Assembly: GCA_025358085.1 (NCBI GenBank)
Contig: JANYKT010000175.1
Coordinates: 1 to 54,910, forward strand
From: Deltaproteobacteria bacterium
GTDB taxonomy: Bacteria; Myxococcota; Myxococcia; Myxococcales; 40CM-4-68-19
Direction: 5' to 3'
Length of the DNA stretch: 54,910 nucleotides
Positions 26,729-36,076 of this stretch are shown here, in pieces. The position numbers and the translations under genes were made by a program. Under the pieces are notes generated by a model. The model searched no databases. It was given only the letters and a program-made list of their open reading frames with translations, and was not told where the DNA came from. The first letter of the stretch is position 1. The number at the start of each line of letters is the position of its first letter.

Positions 26729-29079
26729 CCCAGCCGTCTTCCCCGCTGGTGCTGTCGTCGGCCGATCGCGAGAGAATTTCCGAGGTCGATCGGCTCGCGG
26801 CACAGGGCTCGGAGAGAGTCCCTGAGCTCGTGGTCCTGATCGCCAGCCGCGGCTGGGCGGTTCGGCGGGCGGTGGTCGCGGCGCTGGCGCGCATCGGTGA
26901 CCCGGCCATCGCCGCCATCGTGCAGAGCTTGATCTCGCAGCGCGACGACGAGGGGCGCCTGGCAGCGATGGTGGACGCGCTCTCCGCCTCGCGCGGCGAC
27001 GCGGCGACACCGATGCTGCGGCTGCTCGACGAGCCGTGGAGCCCGCCAGCGCTGATCTGCGACGCCGTCCAGGTTCTCGGTCGCCGCAAGGTGACCGCCG
27101 CAGTTCCGGCGCTCGAGCGGCTCACCGCGCACCAGGACGACAACGTCGCGGTGGCGGCCATAGAAGCGCTCGGGCGCATCGGCGGTGGCGCTGGGCTCGA
27201 GGCGATGATCGCCATTCTCTCGGGCGACAATTTCTTCCGCAGCTTCCCCGCCATCGACGTGCTGGGCCGCAGCGGCGACTCGCGCGTGCTGGTGCCCTTG
27301 TTGGCGCTGTTGGATGACCCGCGCCACGCGCTCGAGGCCGCGCGCGCGCTGGGCCGCGTGGGGGATCCGGCTGCCGCGGTCGCATTGTCCGAGTTGTTGC
27401 GGCACGCGGGAGACGCTCTGGCGCGGGTGATTGCCGTATCGCTCGGCTCCATTCACGGGCAGGCGCTGGATCGCTACGGAACCGCCGAGCCGGTCGAGGC
27501 CGCGCTGCGCACCGGCCCCGCCGATCCTCTGCCAATCGTGCAGCGTCTCGCGCAGGCCGTAGCAGGCGCCGCGGACGAGGAGCAGGCTGCCCTCTGCGCG
27601 GTGCTCTCGTGGATCCCCGACCCGGCTGCCGCGAACACGCTGATCGGTCTGCTCGACATCATTCCCGCGCGCGCGGCCCTGGCCCTGCGCGCGCTCGGAC
27701 ACGAGAGCGACCAACAGGTTTTGCTCGCGCTGCGCGAGGGCAGCAGCGCTCGGCGGGCGCTGCTATTGCCGCTCATCAGCGGCCGCACGCGCTCGGCGAA
27801 CGATGTCCTCGACTGCCTGGCCGACCCTGATGCATCGGTTCGCGTGCTCGCCTGCAACGCGCTCGCGCGCATCGGCGACGTGCGCGCGGTCCCCAGTCTC
27901 TTCGAGCTGCTGCGCGATCCTGACCCGATGCTGGTGCAGGCGGCGGTCGCTGCCATCCAGTCGCTGGGTAGCCCCAAGGCCGAAACCCTCGCGCTGCAGG
28001 CGGCGCTCTCCCCGGCGACTCAGGTGCGCCGCGCTGCGCTGCGCATCGTCGCCTATTTCGGCTACCCGGCCGGACTTGATCTCTTGATCGACGCCGCGAA
28101 GGGCGGGGACGAAAAGCTGCGCGACGCCGCCATCCACGGGCTCGCGCTCCTGGAAGAGCCGCGCGCCCTGCAAGCTTTGCTCGGCATGGCGGCGCACAAG
28201 AATCCGCGGGCCCGCGGCGCGGCGGCACGTGCGCTGGGGCAGGCCAGCAGCAGTCCGGAGGTGCTCGCCGCGCTGCGCCAGGGCCTCGCAGACGGGGATG
28301 CCTGGGTCCGCTATTACGCCTGCCAGTCTCTCGGCAAGGTGCGGGACGACGGCGCGGTGAATGAAATCTTGCGGCTGGTCCGCGACCCGGCCGGACAGGT
28401 GCGGGTCGCCGCCATCGAGGCGCTCGCGCGGCTGGAGACGAAGGAGGCGCTGGAAGCGCTGCAGACCGCTGCTGGCGCGGACGATCCCGACGTGCGGCGC
28501 GCGGCGCTGCTGGGGCTCGGCGCGCGCAAGGTCCCCGAGGCGCTGCCGGTCCTGGTGCAGGCAGCGCGCAGCGCCGACGCCGCTACCCGCTTGATCGCCG
28601 TCTCCGCGGTGGCCGCGTACGACGGTCCGGAAGCGGTGGCCGCACTGGCGAATGCAGCTGGAGATCCCGACGCCGCGGTCTGCGGCGCTGCCATCGGCCT
28701 GCTCGCCGCGCGCGCGGATCCCGCGGCCACTCCCGCGTTGATCGCGCTCCTGGCAAATCCCTTCACCCGCGACCGTGCGGTGGACGCGCTGGCTGCGGGC
28801 GCGCCCGGACGGATGGCGGGCATCTCCGCCGCGCTCGAGGGTGCCGGGGCTAGCCTCGCCACTTCGCTGGTCGCGGTGCTGGCGCGCATGCGGCGCAAAG
28901 ACACCTTCGCCGCCATCATCGATGCGCTCTCGCTCCCCAACGTCTTCGCCCGCCGTGCGGCCGCATCCGCGCTCGGGGTACTGAGGCTTCCGGAAGCGCG
29001 CGCAGCACTCGAACGCGCCATTGGCGCCGACCCGGATCCCGAAGTGCGCCGCGCTGCGCTGGCGGCCTCCGGTCCCTGA
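26725..29079 (+). CDS. HEAT-repeat protein in Che operon 1
   Basis: This 784-residue protein is built from about two dozen repeats of roughly 31 residues. The recurring pattern is V(R/A)(R/A)AA(I/L)xALGxI/LGDPxAxxxL, for example VAVAAIEALGRIGG, VRVLACNALARIGDVRAVP and VRRAALLGLGARK. These are HEAT or PBS-lyase-type repeats forming an alpha-solenoid for protein binding. There is no signal peptide or membrane segment. It sits between the soluble receptor and CheR with overlaps on both sides (GTGA at 26725, TGATG at 29077), so it should be made in step with them. A scaffold or input role for the soluble MCP is plausible. No catalytic domain is visible. Confidence 0.9.
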   Translation: MTQPSSPLVLSSADRERISEVDRLAAQGSERVPELVVLIASRGWAVRRAVVAALARIGDPAIAAIVQSLISQRDDEGRLAAMVDALSASRGDAATPMLRLLDEPWSPPALICDAVQVLGRRKVTAAVPALERLTAHQDDNVAVAAIEALGRIGGGAGLEAMIAILSGDNFFRSFPAIDVLGRSGDSRVLVPLLALLDDPRHALEAARALGRVGDPAAAVALSELLRHAGDALARVIAVSLGSIHGQALDRYGTAEPVEAALRTGPADPLPIVQRLAQAVAGAADEEQAALCAVLSWIPDPAAANTLIGLLDIIPARAALALRALGHESDQQVLLALREGSSARRALLLPLISGRTRSANDVLDCLADPDASVRVLACNALARIGDVRAVPSLFELLRDPDPMLVQAAVAAIQSLGSPKAETLALQAALSPATQVRRAALRIVAYFGYPAGLDLLIDAAKGGDEKLRDAAIHGLALLEEPRALQALLGMAAHKNPRARGAAARALGQASSSPEVLAALRQGLADGDAWVRYYACQSLGKVRDDGAVNEILRLVRDPAGQVRVAAIEALARLETKEALEALQTAAGADDPDVRRAALLGLGARKVPEALPVLVQAARSADAATRLIAVSAVAAYDGPEAVAALANAAGDPDAAVCGAAIGLLAARADPAATPALIALLANPFTRDRAVDALAAGAPGRMAGISAALEGAGASLATSLVAVLARMRRKDTFAAIIDALSLPNVFARRAAASALGVLRLPEARAALERAIGADPDPEVRRAALAASGP

Positions 29080-29894
29080 TGTCGCTGCCCCTCTCCCCGC
29101 AGGTCTTCGCCATCCTGAACGGGCTGATCGAAGATCGCGCCGGCCTGCACTACGGCCCCAACGATGTCGAGATCGGCCGCGACAAGATCTCCGACCGTGC
29201 CGAGGCGGCCGGGTTCGACTCGCTGCTCGATTACTATTACTTCCTCCGCTATGACCCGGGCGGCAGCGCGGAACTGGATTTGCTGGTGGACGGGCTGGTC
29301 GTCCACGAGACCTACTTCTTCCGCGAACCTGATCAGCTTGAAGTGCTGGTGCGCCGGCTGCTCGCGCGCAGGCTCTCGGACGACGCGACCGTGCGCATCT
29401 GGTGCGCGGCCTGCGCGACCGGCGAGGAGCCATTGACGCTGGCGATGATGCTTGCCGACCTGGGCCTGCTGCGGCGCGTGCGCATCGTGGCGAGCGACAT
29501 CAGCGAGCGCGCGCTGGTCCGGGCGCGCAGCGGAGAATTCACCCCGCGCGCCGTCCGGTCACTGCCGGCGGGAATTGAGGGACGGTGGATCCTGCGCGAG
29601 GGAAATCGCGTCCGCGTCGAGGCTTCGCTCGCCTCCGCGATTGAGTGGCGCCGCATGAACCTGCTCGACGGTGCGGCGATTGCGCAGCTGGGCCGCTTCG
29701 ACGTGGTGCTGGCGCGGAACGTGCTCATCTACTTCGGTGACGACACCGTGCGGCGGGTCGTGAAGAGTCTCTCCGACGCGCTTTTGCCTGCCGGGCTCCT
29801 GCTGGTAGGGGCTTCCGAGTCGCTGCTGCGCTACGGCACCTCGCTTTCGTGCGAAGAGCACGGAGGCGCATTTTTCTACCGGAAGGTTGCATGA
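29079..29894 (+). CDS. cheR: CheR receptor methyltransferase (Che operon 1)
   Basis: This 271-residue protein has the CheR N-terminal helical domain, then VHETYFFREP and the SAM-binding motif WCAACATGEEPLTLA at about 108-122, followed by VLARNVLIYF. It should methylate Glu residues of the operon's MCP using S-adenosylmethionine. It lacks the C-terminal pentapeptide-binding insert or TPR extension of some relatives. The ATG overlaps the HEAT gene stop by one base (TGATG). Confidence 0.94.
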   Translation: MSLPLSPQVFAILNGLIEDRAGLHYGPNDVEIGRDKISDRAEAAGFDSLLDYYYFLRYDPGGSAELDLLVDGLVVHETYFFREPDQLEVLVRRLLARRLSDDATVRIWCAACATGEEPLTLAMMLADLGLLRRVRIVASDISERALVRARSGEFTPRAVRSLPAGIEGRWILREGNRVRVEASLASAIEWRRMNLLDGAAIAQLGRFDVVLARNVLIYFGDDTVRRVVKSLSDALLPAGLLLVGASESLLRYGTSLSCEEHGGAFFYRKVA

Positions 29895-30925
29895 CGACGC
29901 GCGTTCTGGTGGTGGACGACTCGGCGTTCGCGCGCAAGGTGGTGCGCGAGGTGCTCACGCGTGCCGGCTTCGAGGTCGTGGGCATTGCCCGCGACGGGCT
30001 CGAAGCGCTGGAGAAGATCGGCGAGTTCAAGCCCGACGTCATCACGCTGGATCTGGTGATGCCCAACCTCGACGGGTTGGGAGTGTTGGCCGCGCTTTCG
30101 GCGGTGAATCCCCCGCGCGTGGTGGTGGTGAGCATGGCGGGCGAGGACAGCGCGCTCGGCATCGCGGCGCTGCACGCGGGCGCCATGGTGGTGGTGCGGA
30201 AGCCGACCGCGCTGGCGTTGGACCGGCTCTACGAATTGGCCGGCGAGCTGACCGCGGCCGTTACCGCCGCGGCCATCGCACGGACGCCGCGCTTGCTCGA
30301 GTCGGGGGCGGCGGGTGCGCTGACGACCGTGGGCGCGACCGCTCTCGGGCGAGCGGCGAAGCACGAGGTGCTGGTGCTGGGCGCGTCCACCGGCGGCCCG
30401 CAGGCGCTCACGCGGATCATCAGGGCGCTGCCCGGACATTTCCCGCTGCCGGTGGCGCTGGTGCTGCACCTGCCGGTCGGCTACACGCAGCCTTTCGCCG
30501 AACGGCTCGACCGCGAATCGGACGTCGAGGTGCTCGAAGCGGCCGATGGACTCGAGATGGAGCCCGGCCGCGTGCTGGTGGCCCGCGCCGGAGAGCACCT
30601 GCGGCTGCAGCGCTTCGGCGACAAGGTCCGCGCCGTGCTCGATCCGAATCCTGCGGACACGCCGCACCGGCCCGCGGTGGACGTGCTCTTCGAGAGCGCG
30701 GCCGAGGTTTACGGCGCGCGCGTTCTAGCCGCGGTGCTGACCGGAATGGGCAACGACGGCACCCGCGGGGCGTGCGCGATTCACGCCGCCGGCGGGACGG
30801 TGCTGACCGAGGCGGAGCACTCTTGCGTGGTGTACGGCATGCCCCGTTGCGTGGAAGAGGCCGGCGTCTCGGCGGGCAGCTTCGGCATCGAAGCGCTGGC
30901 AGGCGAGTTTTTCCGCCGGCTGTAG
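29891..30925 (+). CDS. cheB: CheB receptor methylesterase (Che operon 1)
   Basis: This 344-residue protein has an N-terminal receiver with phospho-acceptor D54 (ITLDLVMP) and Lys in VRKPT. The C-terminal methylesterase domain has its catalytic triad: S166 in LGASTGGPQ, H193 in LHLPVGY and Asp in GMGNDGTRG. It removes methyl groups from the MCP when phosphorylated by CheA. The start lies in an ATGA overlap with cheR. It is the last gene of the operon. The neighbouring RAYT pseudogene ends only 15 bases beyond it on the other strand. Confidence 0.94.
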   Translation: MTTRVLVVDDSAFARKVVREVLTRAGFEVVGIARDGLEALEKIGEFKPDVITLDLVMPNLDGLGVLAALSAVNPPRVVVVSMAGEDSALGIAALHAGAMVVVRKPTALALDRLYELAGELTAAVTAAAIARTPRLLESGAAGALTTVGATALGRAAKHEVLVLGASTGGPQALTRIIRALPGHFPLPVALVLHLPVGYTQPFAERLDRESDVEVLEAADGLEMEPGRVLVARAGEHLRLQRFGDKVRAVLDPNPADTPHRPAVDVLFESAAEVYGARVLAAVLTGMGNDGTRGACAIHAAGGTVLTEAEHSCVVYGMPRCVEEAGVSAGSFGIEALAGEFFRRL

Positions 30926-30940
30926 GCGGGAGTCTTTCCT

Positions 30941-31634
30941 TCATTGCTGACAAGGAGCGCTCAATCGCCGACGGATTCCGCCTGCCGGAGACGGAAACGC
31001 GGCTGCGACTCCAACCTCGCCCGGCACACGTCCAGGCCGTTTCGCGCGCGTCCACCCGATCGTCAGCAGCCATGTCCGCGCCTCGGTGGCGAGGTCGGGT
31101 CGCGCGCCGGAAGAGAACGGATCCACATCGTGCTGCAGCTCTGGAAAGTGGTGCGCCAAATTTTCGCGGACAGAGCGAATGGCATTCGCTCCTTCCGTGG
31201 GAGTGGCCAGCACCCGCGCGTGATAGGGGTCCGCGAAAACGGCCCCGCTGCGCTCTAGCGCGCCATTGAGCGCCCGCGCCAGCCGGATCGTCAGCCCCTG
31301 CATTCCCCGGGAGAGCGCCTGGCGGTCGTCCGCCTCGACGATCAGGTGCAGGTGATTGCCCAGCACCGGGAAGTGGACGAGCCGCATTCCTGACTAACCG
31401 ATCCTGAGCCTTCGAAACGGCGCGCTCGACCGCGCCGAAGCACTTTGCGCTGCGCAAATTCGAGACCGTGCGCCGTACTCTGAGCGTGACGTGGACGGGC
31501 GCCCGTTTCACAAAGCGAGGCCGGGCCTGGTGCGAGATGCCCGCGTTGCGCTTGCGCGGCCGGCCCGCGCCAGGACGTGAGCCGCCGCGGCTGGTGAACT
31601 GCAGAGGAAGCTGGGGCGCCGCGCGTCGCCTCAT
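30941..31634 (-). pseudogene. RAYT (Y1/IS200-like tyrosine transposase), frameshifted
   Basis: The N-terminal part (from ATG 31634) reads RGGSRPGAGRPRKRNAG and VHVTLRVRRTVSNLRS, typical of REP-associated tyrosine transposases. It continues to SKAQDRLV near 31395. There the frame breaks by one base, and the protein resumes in another frame as MRLVHFPVLGNHLHLIVEAD. The metal-binding HxH (NHLHL) and the catalytic Tyr in FADPYHARVL are preserved. These enzymes move or maintain REP palindromes and lack terminal repeats of their own. No clear REP array was seen nearby. A single base change would restore the gene, so a sequencing error is possible. Confidence 0.75.
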
Positions 31635-33377
31635 TTGAATACGGGATAGATCAAACCGACCTCTGAAGGTCAAGCTCGCGCGAGCATTTTCCTTTGAGGA
31701 TCAACTCAGGGACCTCTACGGATCAGCACAACGACAACCTTTCCAGATGGCCGCCGCTCGTACAGCTACATCGCAGACAAGGCCCGATGCGGTGGACGCA
31801 CGAAGGCGACGAAATCAACGCCGAGGTGCTGCCGACGTAGCTCGGGACCCCCCGTATTAGCGGCGCCCTGACGCTGGTGGGCGGCCAGCATCGACGGGCG
31901 TGTTTCGACCGCTCGCTGCGTAAGCGATTGTTGAGAGTTGCGTCGACGCCTGAATCGTTGCGAGCCTGAGTCCGGCTCACATCGAGGCGAGGCCGAGGTT
32001 AACGGGCCCTGTCGGAGATTCGCAAACTCGCGCCGGCCCTCTTTGGCGGTGCGGCAACCACCATGTCGCCGTCTCGCATCCCTCGTCGCAAGTACTCGCT
32101 GGTAACGAAGCTGAAGCGGCCCTACCCCTCGAATCAAAGGTGCACCTTGAGTCCTCGGGATCCAGCGCGGGTTCATTGACCGGCAGCGGTCAAGTCTTGA
32201 GGTCTTTGTTCGGTCAGATGCGAGCGCCTGTCCGACTCGTTCCGATTGAGGCCCGTGGCCCGCGTTCTGAGGTGCTCTTTCCAACGAGTCTCGCGCTCAA
32301 AGATCTGCACACGATGGACGAGAAGACGGGCTCGACCTGCACGACCCGCCTATGAAGTTCTGCACGCGGTCATTCATTGTGACCCTCGCAGTATCTTTGC
32401 GGCGGCGCGGTCATCGTCGCTGGTCGGCATGCCCCGGAAGCGCTGGGTTCATGCGGCGGGTGCAGCCTCCATCGCGCTGGGGGCGCTCTGGAAGATGGTC
32501 CTCTGCAAGAGGGCGGTCGCGCTTTACGGGCTGCGGCGATGGACGAGGTTTTTGACAAGGCCTTCGAGGAGGCCGTGAAGACGAGCACTGACTCTGTCTC
32601 GGGTAACTTCGCTTGCGCGCGCCTCGCGCGCTTCATCTCTTTCGCAAGCTGATCACAACAGGTGCTCCCGGTGGGGTGGATGATGTTTGCTCAAGTTAGG
32701 TTTGGGCGCCCAAAACCGCACCGGCTTTGACATCAAAGCGGCGCCTGCTCACGCTCTATTCTTGTGTAGCGGTTATCAAACAGCATTCAATCGATACGGC
32801 ATACGCATCTTGAGGGACGGCGAGGAAGTCAGTTGCGACAATAGATAAAGGCGGAATTTCCCCCGAAAGCCTGCCTGAATTCTTCAGGAGGACATCGAGA
32901 TCACGAGTCGATGTTGAACGATACCTGGGCTCTTCAATGAATCGAGCATTCAAATCAGGCGCCTCAGCTTGCGACCGCGATATCTACTTCAAGAATGAAC
33001 GTTCCAGACTCGTACTCTGAGTGCCACGCGGAGGTTCTTTGATGTGTAGCGACTTGCACTCTCCGACCGCGCGACTCGCACCCCGCGAACGACCGCGCAG
33101 CTGCCTTGTCCGTAAGGGATGGTATGGAGTGAGCTGCTCAGAATCGGTGTTTCGGTAGAGCGTGTACGTAGTAATACCGGCATTAAAACTATCTTGTTGT
33201 AGTCGTATGATTGGCTCGATAACTGGACATCGAGGCCGGTTATCTGGCTATTGCCTGCAGCGTTGTAGGTGCTTGATCAAAATGCTACAGAGATTGCGCA
33301 GACCCCCCGTGCAAACACCCGGACGGGACCAGAGAACACAGCTCCTTTTGCCTGAATCAATATTGTGGAGGATCCTT
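31635..33377. other. Long stretch without a recognisable gene
   Basis: About 1.7 kb between the RAYT pseudogene and the ECF sigma remnant contain only short reading frames on both strands, and none matches a family I know. The right half (about 32,650-33,370) looks richer in A+T than the rest of the window. A hairpin TTGACCG-GCAG-CGGTCAA sits at 32176-32193. A short open frame from ATG 32539 to 32652 (37 codons, starting MDEVFDKAFEEAVKTS) has normal-looking composition but no recognisable identity. The stretch looks like decayed or recently acquired DNA. Confidence 0.5.
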
Positions 33378-33740
33378 TTGTACTCTGCAGTTCGTGTGCT
33401 GGCGATAGAGAAAGCGATCATGCCGCATCTCGCGGCGGCGCACTCGCTTGCCCTTTGGCTGGTCCGCAACGGGCATGACGCCCAGGGCGTCGTGCAGGAT
33501 GCTTGTTTGCACGCATTCGTGTCCTTTGATTCAGCAGTAGGCCCCAACCATCGAGCCTGGTGTTTGTCCATCGTTCGCAATGGCGCCTTTTCACTGCTGG
33601 CGCGCGGGCGGCTGCGCCAGACCGACAGTGTAGTCGGCGCGTCCGACAATGCAGACGGGCTGCTGGATCGGGTGACCGCGCTACGCTCCGAGACGCCGGA
33701 GTCCTCTTTGTTGCGGGCCGCCCCAGGGAATGCGTCTTGA
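33378..33740 (+). pseudogene. ECF sigma factor, truncated after region 2
   Basis: About 120 residues from TTG 33378 (GGAGGA at 33367-33372, 5 bases upstream) resemble the N-terminal half of ECF-type sigma-70 factors. MPHLAAAHSLALWLVRNGHDAQGVVQDACLHAF corresponds to region 2, and HRAWCLSIVRNGAFSLL to region 2.4. Normal proteins continue with region 4, which binds the -35 element. Here the frame ends at RAAPGNAS, and no continuation with region 4 is visible in the other frames up to 33,880. Several usually conserved acidic residues of region 2 are also changed. It is most likely a dead remnant. Confidence 0.55.
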
Positions 33741-33889
33741 AGACGCGTTGCGCATCCGATGCGGTATTATTCGGGCTTCACTGCCTTCGTACGCTCCCTC
33801 GACCGCCCGATCTATAGGTACGACTCATGAGAACCTGATCGATGCAGGCGATTCGCCATAAATCGCGCCATCAGCGAAACTGCTGTGCG

Positions 33890-34795
33890 CTACCGGATCG
33901 ACACCCTCGATAGTTCCCCGGCAAGCTCTCGCAACTCCACCTCGCGAGCGTGCGGACGGGACCATACGAGCCGGAATTGTTCGCCTTGCGGCCGGACCGA
34001 GGGAAACAGTGCCACAAGCCGTTTGCTGCGCAGATCGCGCTGGACGAGAAAGCGCGGCAGGACGGCTACGCCCTTGCCCGCCAGCACCCGCCGGCGTATG
34101 GCGGCGATGGTGCCGAGCTTTTCGATCCGGCTGAAGGACCAGACCGCGCGCGTCGCCTGCGCGTCGAGGAAGGAGCGGAACAGTGGCAAGTCGCCGCTGG
34201 CATCGATGAGCACGTGCGCGGTCGCCTCGGGCCGGTTTCGAAGCGACCGGGCGCGGAGCAGCAGCGGACTCGCTACGAAGACCAAGTCTTGCTCGTGTAA
34301 GAGTACGGAGTCGAAGGACGAACCGGTACTGCGGGTGCTGCTCACCACAGCGTCGATAGCGCCTTCGCGCAGGTTGCGGAGCAGGTCGGAAGAGTCCCCG
34401 AAGCGCAGGTGCAGCGCTCGTTCCGGATGGCGTCGCGAGAGGCGCGGCAACAACGGCAGGAGCCAGGAGAGTCCGACCTCGAAGCCGGTGCCGATGGTGA
34501 GTTCGAAGGGCATCGCGGCGTCCGTATCGCGCACGACCACGGCGCAGCGCGCGGCCTCGTCCAGCGCCCGCGCGGCCTGGACGCCGAGCCGCACCCCGCT
34601 CCGGGTAAGCTCAACGCGCCGCGTAGTCCTGCGGAACAAAGGCGTTCCGAGCAGCTCTTCGAGGCGGCGGATGCGCTCGCTGAAGGCGGGCGGGGAGAGG
34701 CCCACCTCGTGCGCGGCACTGCAAAACGAAAGCCTGCGAGCCGCGGCGGCAAAGCAACGAAGCGAATCGAGGTCGGGGCAGATTGTTCCAGTCAT
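33890..34795 (-). CDS. LysR-family transcriptional regulator
   Basis: This protein is about 301 residues. The N-terminal winged helix-turn-helix reads LDSLRCFAAAARRLSFCSAAHEVGLS and continues with SERIRRLEELLGTPLFRRTTRRVELT, the standard LysR DNA-binding domain. A periplasmic-binding-protein-like effector domain follows from about 95 to 290. ATG 34795 is chosen because it precedes the HTH directly and has AGGA 8 bases upstream. The open frame upstream runs through an intergenic tandem repeat. It is divergent from a cupredoxin lipoprotein gene, the usual arrangement for a LysR regulator and its target. It is one of the few genes in this island that appears intact. Confidence 0.9.
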   Translation of the reverse strand: MTGTICPDLDSLRCFAAAARRLSFCSAAHEVGLSPPAFSERIRRLEELLGTPLFRRTTRRVELTRSGVRLGVQAARALDEAARCAVVVRDTDAAMPFELTIGTGFEVGLSWLLPLLPRLSRRHPERALHLRFGDSSDLLRNLREGAIDAVVSSTRSTGSSFDSVLLHEQDLVFVASPLLLRARSLRNRPEATAHVLIDASGDLPLFRSFLDAQATRAVWSFSRIEKLGTIAAIRRRVLAGKGVAVLPRFLVQRDLRSKRLVALFPSVRPQGEQFRLVWSRPHAREVELRELAGELSRVSIR

Positions 34796-34838
34796 CCGAA
34801 TAGTCCTGTTCCAAAAATACGAACCTGTCGACGGGAAC

Positions 34839-34882
34839 CTTTCCGGTCCCACTTCGTCTACTTTCCGGTCCCACTTCGTCTA
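34839..34882. repeat. Perfect tandem duplication, 2 x 22 bp
   Basis: Two identical 22-bp units (each starting CTTTCCGGTCCCACTTCG) lie head to tail at 34839-34860 and 34861-34882. They occupy the space between the divergent LysR and cupredoxin genes. Two helical turns per unit would place identical sites on one face of the DNA, as expected for an operator, but the duplication may also be a simple slippage event. Confidence 0.7.
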
Positions 34883-34903
34883 GTTGATTGAAGGGAAACT
34901 CTC

Positions 34904-35341
34904 ATGCGAAATCTTTCCGCGTCCCTTGCGAGCGTTGTGCTCGCCTGCATTGGTTGTGGCTCGAGCGGCTCCAGTTCCAACCCCGCAGGCTCCATCAACG
35001 GGTGCGTGCCGAGCGACTTCACGGCCGCGCCGGCGACGGGCACGGTGTCCGTCAAGTACGGCGATCCGATCGGCCTCGTCTATGCGCCACGGTGCGTCAG
35101 CATTGCGGCTGGACAGAGCGTTACTTTCGCTGGCGACGTTTCTAGCGGGTCGACCTTTTCCGTCCATCCGTTGCGACCCGGCGGAGCGAACGGCGGCCCC
35201 TCTGGGACAACGGGGAACCCGATTGCGGCGCAGGACACTGGGTCGACGTATACAGTCAGCTTTCCGGCGGCCGGAACCTTCACCTATTTCTGCCGGACCC
35301 ACGAGCAGATGGGGATGTACGGCGCAATCCAGGTACGGTGA
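34904..35341 (+). CDS. Cupredoxin-domain lipoprotein (blue copper protein)
   Basis: This is a 145-residue exported protein. The first 20 residues form a lipoprotein-type signal (SVVLACIGCGSS), so it should be lipid-anchored in the periplasm or outer membrane. The mature part is a small plastocyanin/pseudoazurin-like fold with type 1 copper ligands H88 (SVHP), C130 and H133 (YFCRTH) and M138 (or M136). It probably carries electrons or binds copper. ATG 34904 has AAGGGA upstream. It is divergent from the LysR gene and may be its target. Confidence 0.82.
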   Translation: MRNLSASLASVVLACIGCGSSGSSSNPAGSINGCVPSDFTAAPATGTVSVKYGDPIGLVYAPRCVSIAAGQSVTFAGDVSSGSTFSVHPLRPGGANGGPSGTTGNPIAAQDTGSTYTVSFPAAGTFTYFCRTHEQMGMYGAIQVR

Positions 35342-35413
35342 GCAAGAGCGAGGGAATCACTTCTCGACCACGTCGGCGGGAATTCCCTGCGAGTTCTTCA
35401 CCATCGACGACCT

Positions 35414-35770
35414 ATGATCCAAGCCCTGCTCGTCGTGTTCCTCTTTGCCGCGCCTGCCGTCCGCGTCTTTGACTAGCGCGAAGGCACACTGACTTACTCG
35501 CTGGTGCACAAGCTGCATGCATTCTCGGGAACCAGTCACGCGCTGGAGGGCAAGGCGGCGCTCGGCCCGGAAAACGCCGGCCGCGTGCAGGCCCGCGCGA
35601 AGGTGGCGTCGTTCGACAGCGGCAACTCGAATCGCGACGAGCACATGCGGGAAGTCACGCATGCTGCCGCCCACCCGACGGTGGAGTTGAAGGGCAGCTT
35701 CGTAAACCCTTTGACCCTGCCCGCGACGGTAGAGGCCAGCGCGGTTATCGAGCTGAACGGCGTGGGGTGA
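35414..35770 (+). pseudogene. YceI-like protein with early stop codon, truncated
   Basis: ATG 35414 begins a typical signal peptide (IQALLVVFLFAAPAVRVFD), but codon 21 is TAG (35474-35476). The same frame then continues as REGTLTYSLVHKLHAFSGTSHALEGKAAL and on to FDSGNSNRDEHMREVT, which resembles a YceI-like beta-barrel domain. It ends abruptly at ELNGVG before the last strands, where DNA homologous to a different gene on the opposite strand begins. It is both interrupted and truncated. Confidence 0.6.
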
Positions 35771-35797
35771 GCGAACCGACGGTGGCGGCACGGCATT

Positions 35798-36060
35798 CTG
35801 CCCGCGGCGGGATGCCGCCAATGGGCCCAGCACGACCTCGGCCAGGATGGCGTGCTTGCGATCGATCCGGCTCGCAACCACGCTGCCATCTGCTTGGAGC
35901 GCGCCGCGCACCTCGACGACGTCGCCCAGGCGCACCGCGGCGTTGCCGCTGATGCGCGTCTGCGAATCGGTGTGGACCACACCGGCTGCAGCGCTGAGAT
36001 CGGTGCCGGTCAGCGAGACGACGCTGCCTTGCAACTCGATCCCGTTGCCCTGCACGGGTC
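35798..36060 (-). pseudogene. DUF5666-domain fragment
   Basis: On the minus strand about 85 residues read IELQGSVVSLTGTDLSAAAG, TDSQTRISG and LGDVVEVRGALQADGSVVASRI. This is the repeated OB-like unit of DUF5666 proteins, which are secreted proteins of unknown function. There is no signal peptide before it, and homology stops on both sides where other gene fragments begin. Confidence 0.55.
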
Positions 36061-36076
36061 CGCCGGGGTAGCCCGG

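Noticed and set aside
24952-27714. 920-codon open frame on the minus strand opposite the MCP and HEAT genes
   Set aside because: It is a shadow of high-GC codon bias: low-complexity Ala/Ser/Arg content, no family match, and it lies antisense to two clear genes.
31800-32150. Similar short peptides APLIRGV in two minus-strand frames, hinting at a repeat
   Set aside because: The underlying DNA differs and the similarity does not extend, so it is probably coincidence in non-coding DNA.
32756-32953. 65-codon minus-strand frame in the A+T-richer stretch
   Set aside because: No recognisable family, no clear ribosome binding site and no supporting context.
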